Assembly: GCF_009830105.1 (NCBI RefSeq)
Contig: NZ_WURB01000033.1
Span: forward strand, 1-40,745
Direction: 5' to 3'
Source: Microvirga makkahensis
Lineage (GTDB): Bacteria; Pseudomonadota; Alphaproteobacteria; Rhizobiales; Beijerinckiaceae
DNA: 40,745 nt
The translations under genes were made by a program, and so were the position numbers. Numbering within the stretch: position 1 is the first letter of the stretch; every line of letters starts with the position of its first letter. Positions 36,839-40,745 of this stretch are shown piece by piece. The notes beneath the pieces are model-generated. The model searched no databases. It was given only the letters and a program-made list of their open reading frames with translations, and was not told the DNA's origin.

Positions 36839-37882
36839 CTAGCGGGACGGGCCGGGGCGTTCCGAGGATGCGGCCCAGATGTTGAGGCCGCCCTCCGTCG
36901 CATGGCGGTCGATCTCGGTGAGTTCGTCAGGGGTGAACGACAGGTTCTTCAGCGCGCCGACGCAATCGACCACCTGCTCGGGACGGCTGGCCCCAATGAG
37001 GGCGGAGGTGACGCGTCCTCCGCGCAGCACCCAGGCCAGGGCCATCTGTGCGAGCGTCTGCCCGCGCCGTCCCGCGATGTCGTTGAGGCTGCGGATGCGG
37101 GAGAGATTATCCTCGCTCAGGAAACTCGTTCGGAGAGACTTTCCTGCGGCCGCTCTGCTGCTCTCCGGGATGCCGCCGAGATATTTGGTGGTCAGCATGC
37201 CCTGCGCCAGGGGGGAGAACACGATGGATCCCATGCCGAGATCGTCGAGCGTATCGAGAAGCCCATCCTCCTCGATCCAGCGGTTGAGCATGGAATAGCT
37301 CGGCTGGTGGATGATGCAGGGCGTCTTCAGTTCGCGCAGAATGGCAAGAGCTTCGCGCGTGCGCTGACTGTTATAGGAGGAAAGGCCCACATAGAGCGCC
37401 TTGCCCTGCCGCACGGCGGAGTCCAGTGCCATCATGGTTTCTTCCAGCGGCGTCTCCGGATCGAACCGGTGCGAGTAGAAGATGTCGACATAGTCGAGCC
37501 CCATGCGCCTGAGGCTCTGGTCGAGGCTGGAGAGGAGATACTTGCGGCTACCCCATTCGCCGTACGGTCCCGGCCACATGCGGTAGCCCGCCTTGGTGGA
37601 GATCACGAGTTCGTCGCGCAGCCCATGAAAGTCGCTGCGCAGGATCTCGCCGAACAGGGTCTCGGCGGACCCGGGAGGCGGGCCGTAATTGTTGGCGAGG
37701 TCGAAATGGGTGATCCCGAGGTCGAAGGCCGTCCGGCAGATCTCCCGCGCGGTGGCAGCCGATTTGTCCTCTCCGAAATTGTGCCAGAGCCCCAGCGAGA
37801 TCGCCGGCAGGGTCAAACCGCTTCGGCCGCAACGATTGTAGATCATCCCGTCATAGCGGTCGGCTGCGGGTTGGTAGGCCAT
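36839..37882 (-). CDS. Aldo/keto reductase of the YghZ (L-glyceraldehyde-3-phosphate reductase) type
   Basis: A 347-residue NADPH-dependent TIM-barrel reductase. The tetrad is visible: Asp in His-Phe-Asp-Leu-Ala-Asn-Asn-Tyr, Tyr in the same segment (Asn-Tyr-Gly-Pro-Pro-Pro-Gly-Ser-Ala-Glu), Lys in Ser-Thr-Lys-Ala-Gly-Tyr, and His in Tyr-Ser-His-Arg-Phe-Asp. The Pro-Pro-Pro-Gly-Ser-Ala-Glu stretch, the Trp-Pro-Gly-Pro-Tyr-Gly loop and the Ile-Gly-Ala-Ser-Arg-Pro cofactor motif are shared with E. coli YghZ, which reduces L-glyceraldehyde-3-phosphate and methylglyoxal. A GGAGG site 6 nt upstream fixes the start. It is a different subfamily from the reductase at 1487-2314. The neighbouring dehydrogenase on the other strand also handles sugars, but a shared pathway is only a guess. 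Confidence 0.93.
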   Translation of the reverse strand: MAYQPAADRYDGMIYNRCGRSGLTLPAISLGLWHNFGEDKSAATAREICRTAFDLGITHFDLANNYGPPPGSAETLFGEILRSDFHGLRDELVISTKAGYRMWPGPYGEWGSRKYLLSSLDQSLRRMGLDYVDIFYSHRFDPETPLEETMMALDSAVRQGKALYVGLSSYNSQRTREALAILRELKTPCIIHQPSYSMLNRWIEEDGLLDTLDDLGMGSIVFSPLAQGMLTTKYLGGIPESSRAAAGKSLRTSFLSEDNLSRIRSLNDIAGRRGQTLAQMALAWVLRGGRVTSALIGASRPEQVVDCVGALKNLSFTPDELTEIDRHATEGGLNIWAASSERPGPSR

Positions 37883-38058
37883 GGATTCCTCCAGGATTTC
37901 GTTGCAAGGCAGGCTGGCACAGGAAGCATAGCTGTGTCGGGCGCGGGCGGATTCTAGTCCCGCAGCGTACTCAACTCCTTCGGAAGAACTCGGATGTAGG
38001 TGAACAATTCCTATGAGCTAGCGTTAGCGGGGTGCCCGATGCCTGTCGGAGGACCCTC

Positions 38059-40560
38059 ATGAACAAGATGTCCTGGAGTCCTGTTCTGCTCGGAACGGGT
38101 ATCGTGATCGCACTGATGGGCTTGGCGCTGGGAGCGGGCGGCCTCTGGCTGATCGTCCTCGGAGGATCCTGGTACTATCTCCTTGCAGGTTTGGGCTTTC
38201 TTCTCACCGCCTATCTTCTCGTCACCGCGCGCCCGGCGGCCCTGTGGGTCTTCGCGATCGTCGTGGCCGGCACCCTGATCTGGGCTCTGTGGGAGGTCGG
38301 CCTCGACTGGTGGCCCCTCGGCGCGCGGGGAGGCGTGGTCTTCCTGATCGGCCTCTTCCTGCTGACGCCCTGGGTCAGGCGGGCCTTAAGGGCGGGATCC
38401 GACAATCCTCCTTCCGCCGCTCGCGCCGCTCCGCCACGCGTATCGGCTTTTCGCGGCGCAGGCCTGCCCCTGAGCGCGATCCTCGGTGTTGCTCTTGTGG
38501 TGGCCATCGCCTCCTGGTTCACCGATCCTCACACCATCGAAGGCACCGCGCCCGAGGCGCGGGCGCGGGTTTCCCCCGACGCGCTCGGCGTTCCCGCCGG
38601 CGAATGGCACGCCTACGGACGGACCGGCTACGGTCAGCGCTACTCGCCGCTGAACCAGATCACCCCCGCCAATGTGGGCAATCTCGAAGTCGCCTGGACC
38701 TATCGCACCGGCGACATGCGCGGGCAGCCGGGAGATCCTGAGGAGACCACGTTCCAGGTGACGCCGCTGAAGATCGGCAACAGGCTGTTCCTGTGCACGC
38801 CGCACCAGGACGTCATCGCTCTCGACGCCACGACGGGCCAGCAGATCTGGCGGTACGAGCCTCAGGTGCGCGGCGAGCTGGCGCTTCAGCATCTCACCTG
38901 CCGCGGGCTGTCCTACTATCCCGGCAACGGGGCGACGGCGGCCGCTCCGGCCGCGCCGCCGGCTCCTCGGACGGCGGCGGCCGAGCCCGTGCCGGACCTG
39001 CCGGTGGCCGCGACCGCGAGCACGCAGACTGCGCCGGAGTGCGACGCGAAGCTCTTCATGCCGACCGCCGATGGACGCCTCATCGCCATCAATCCCGAAA
39101 ACGGCGCCGTCTGCGCGAATTTCGGCGGCGGCACGGGACAGATCAATCTCTGGCGCAACATGCCGAACGTGAAGCCGGGTGCGTATTATTCCACGTCGCC
39201 GCCCGTGGTGGCGCGGGGCCTGATCATCGTCGGCGGAACGGTTCTCGACAACGTGTCGACCAACGAGCAGTCCGGCGTCATCCGCGCCTTCGACGTGAAT
39301 ACCGGCGCTCTCGTGTGGAACTGGGATTCCGGCAATCCCGACGTCACCGCGCCGATCGGACCCGACGAGACCTATGTGCCGAACTCGCCGAACAGCTGGA
39401 CCATCTCCAGCGTCGACGAGGAACTCGGCATGATCTACGTGCCGCTCGGCAACCAGCCGCCGGACCAATGGGGCGGCAACCGCAGCGAGAACGTGGACCG
39501 GTTCTCGTCGTCCGTGGTGGCGCTCGACATCGCGACGGGGCAATTGCGCTGGGTCTTCCAGACCGTGCATCACGATTTGTGGGATTACGACGTGCCCTCG
39601 CAGCCGAGTCTCGTCACCCTGACCGTCGGCGGGCAGAACGTGCCCGCGCTCGTGCAGCCGACGAAGCAGGGCGAACTCTATGTGCTCGACCGGCGCAGCG
39701 GCCAGCCCATTCTCCCGGTCACCGAAAAGCCCGCGCCGCAGGGCGCGGCTGAAGGAGACAGGACCGCGCCGACGCAGCCGGTCTCCGCCCTGTCCTTCGA
39801 TCCTCCGCCGTTGAAGGAGAGCGACATGTGGGGCGCGACGCTGTTCGATCAGCTCGCCTGCCGCATCGCTTTCAAGCAGCTGCGCTACGAGGGCCGCTAC
39901 ACGCCGCCGTCATTGCAGGGAACTCTGGTTTATCCCGGCAATTTCGGCGTCTTCAACTGGGGCAGTATCGCGGTCGATCCGGAGCGTCAGATCGCGTTCA
40001 CGACGCCGGCCTATCTCGCCTTCGTGTCGCAACTCGTTCCGCGGCAGGACGACACGACCCTGTATGTGCAGGGCGAGGAGCGTCCGGAGAGCAGCCTGCC
40101 TGCGCTGAACGAGAATTTCGGCGCTCCCTTCGCGGTGAAGCTCTATGCCTTCACGTCGCCGCTCGGCATTCCGTGCCAGGCGCCGCCATGGGGCTATGTG
40201 GCCGCCGCCGATCTCACCACGGGCCAGATCATCTGGCAGCACAAGAACGGCACGACCCGCGACGCCTCACCCGTGCCGCTGCCGCTCCCGCTCGGCGTGC
40301 CCAATCTCGGCGGGCCGATCATGACCGCGGGCGGCGTGGCGTTCCTCTCGGGCACCATCGATTACTACGTGCGCGCCTACGACGTCTCGAACGGCAGGCA
40401 GTTGTGGGAGGACCGCCTGCCTGCGGGCGGCCAGGCGACGCCGATGACCTACACCGGCGAGGACGGGCGGCAATATCTCCTCGTCGTGGCCGGCGGGCAC
40501 GGATCGCTCGGAACGAAGGCGGGCGACTACGTGATCGCCTATGCGCTGCCGAAGCAATAG
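38059..40560 (+). CDS. gcd: Membrane-bound PQQ-dependent dehydrogenase, glucose/quinate type
   Basis: An 833-residue inner-membrane quinoprotein that oxidises glucose (or quinate/shikimate) in the periplasm and passes electrons to ubiquinone. Five N-terminal helices (about 1-155) anchor an eight-bladed propeller. The active-site Asp506 is in His-His-Asp-Leu-Trp-Asp, as in E. coli Gcd, and Lys536 follows in Pro-Thr-Lys-Gln-Gly. Further matches are Asn-Ser-Pro-Asn-Ser-Trp and Trp-Gly-Gly-Asn-Arg. An Ala/Pro-rich insertion at about residues 292-330 interrupts the propeller in a surface loop. The ATG at 38059, preceded by GGAGG, is preferred to the GTG at 38032. PQQ synthesis genes are not in the window. 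The glucose versus quinate specificity is unresolved, so the symbol is tentative. Confidence 0.92.
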   Translation: MNKMSWSPVLLGTGIVIALMGLALGAGGLWLIVLGGSWYYLLAGLGFLLTAYLLVTARPAALWVFAIVVAGTLIWALWEVGLDWWPLGARGGVVFLIGLFLLTPWVRRALRAGSDNPPSAARAAPPRVSAFRGAGLPLSAILGVALVVAIASWFTDPHTIEGTAPEARARVSPDALGVPAGEWHAYGRTGYGQRYSPLNQITPANVGNLEVAWTYRTGDMRGQPGDPEETTFQVTPLKIGNRLFLCTPHQDVIALDATTGQQIWRYEPQVRGELALQHLTCRGLSYYPGNGATAAAPAAPPAPRTAAAEPVPDLPVAATASTQTAPECDAKLFMPTADGRLIAINPENGAVCANFGGGTGQINLWRNMPNVKPGAYYSTSPPVVARGLIIVGGTVLDNVSTNEQSGVIRAFDVNTGALVWNWDSGNPDVTAPIGPDETYVPNSPNSWTISSVDEELGMIYVPLGNQPPDQWGGNRSENVDRFSSSVVALDIATGQLRWVFQTVHHDLWDYDVPSQPSLVTLTVGGQNVPALVQPTKQGELYVLDRRSGQPILPVTEKPAPQGAAEGDRTAPTQPVSALSFDPPPLKESDMWGATLFDQLACRIAFKQLRYEGRYTPPSLQGTLVYPGNFGVFNWGSIAVDPERQIAFTTPAYLAFVSQLVPRQDDTTLYVQGEERPESSLPALNENFGAPFAVKLYAFTSPLGIPCQAPPWGYVAAADLTTGQIIWQHKNGTTRDASPVPLPLPLGVPNLGGPIMTAGGVAFLSGTIDYYVRAYDVSNGRQLWEDRLPAGGQATPMTYTGEDGRQYLLVVAGGHGSLGTKAGDYVIAYALPKQ

Positions 40561-40574
40561 TCTCAGCATGGCTC

Positions 40575-40598
40575 GCGCGGTTCCGGCATGAACCGTGC
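40575..40598. terminator. Hairpin between the dehydrogenase and the ADH-like gene
   Basis: Nine-pair arms with one G-T pair (40575-40583 with 40590-40598) and a 6-nt loop lie between convergent genes. No T tract follows, so it is only a possible transcript end. Confidence 0.35.
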
Positions 40599-40609
40599 GA
40601 ACCCCGTCG

Positions 40610-40745
40610 TCAGAACTGCGTGATGACGCTGATGCCGATCCCCTCGAAACGGTCCATGTTCATGAGGGCCGCGGGCGCCTCTTCCAGACTGATCCTCCTG
40701 CCGACGAGCTTTTGAGGGCTGAGCTTGCCCGTCTCGATCATGTTC
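40610..40745 (-). CDS. Zinc-type alcohol dehydrogenase-like protein, C-terminal fragment
   Basis: The last 44 residues of a minus-strand gene that continues beyond the window. The fragment has Gly-Lys-Leu-Ser-Pro-Gln-Lys-Leu-Val-Gly-Arg-Arg-Ile-Ser-Leu-Glu-Glu-Ala-Pro-Ala-Ala-Leu, the usual end of medium-chain (zinc) alcohol dehydrogenases. There the helix-strand-helix closes the catalytic domain and the protein ends shortly after a Gly-Ile-x-Val-Ile strand. The zinc ligands and cofactor fold lie outside the window, so neither substrate nor cofactor can be given. The stop is convergent with the PQQ dehydrogenase 49 bp away. Confidence 0.75.
   Translation of the reverse strand, partial: NMIETGKLSPQKLVGRRISLEEAPAALMNMDRFEGIGISVITQF

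Noticed and set aside
1..40745. tRNA, rRNA, prophage, insertion sequence or integrase genes
   Set aside because: None was recognised by eye on either strand; all large frames on the coding strands have housekeeping or regulatory assignments or are shadows.

Overview
The window is GC-rich, gene-dense chromosomal DNA of an alphaproteobacterium. It is most likely from the Hyphomicrobiales (Rhizobiales), and a Microvirga/Methylobacterium-type relative would fit. The evidence is a histidyl-tRNA synthetase with the alphaproteobacterial type of motif 2, a hisZ-hisG pair, a BacA/YddA-like peptide transporter, a perfect CtrA-type box (TTAA-N7-TTAA) with GANTC sites nearby, and dispersed palindromes of a kind I recall from this order. 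The genus is inference. No tRNA, rRNA, CRISPR array, prophage, transposase or recombinase gene was seen.

Layout. 1-700: 3' end of groEL and its terminator. 811-3548: a VOC-fold protein, then an aldo/keto reductase divergent from a flavodoxin-fold oxidoreductase. 3638-6213: the methionine importer operon metN-metI-metQ (minus), divergent from a fused peptide-type ABC exporter/importer (6484-8580). 8786-11498: a META-domain protein, then hisZ-hisG (minus). 11862-14629: a Lys/Ala-rich small protein, hisS and a signal-peptidase-I-like protein (minus). 14817-18673: a secreted FecR-domain protein with a Gly-rich tail, followed by a CHASE2-PAS-GGDEF-EAL protein. 18810-20482: a class III aminotransferase and a copper-chaperone-like protein (minus). 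20641-23981: a membrane protein with a degenerate EAL domain, a HAD-IIA hydrolase and ribF. 24154-24660: msrB (minus). 24927-32078: ileS-lspA-exported protein and a pair of M16 peptidases. 32282-35717: pgi and mutL. 35745-36497: a PilZ protein and a candidate small membrane ORF (minus). 36839-37882: a YghZ-like aldo/keto reductase (minus). 38059-40560: a membrane PQQ-dependent glucose-type dehydrogenase. 40610-end: 3' end of an alcohol-dehydrogenase-like gene (minus).

Themes. Most genes are housekeeping: histidine biosynthesis and charging, lipoprotein processing, mismatch repair, glycolysis and flavin synthesis. Three separate loci concern cyclic di-GMP: a hybrid GGDEF-EAL sensor, a degenerate EAL membrane protein, and a PilZ protein with a CtrA-type box in its promoter region.

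The most unusual locus is 13.9-18.7 kb. A signal-peptidase-like protein in which Ser replaces the catalytic Lys is transcribed divergently from an exported FecR/Gly-rich protein and the CHASE2 c-di-GMP enzyme. I propose it as a candidate envelope-to-c-di-GMP signalling module. Palindromes with a shared 5-nt loop recur only between genes, at about 8.67, 11.68, 11.79, 24.0-24.1 and 33.65 kb.
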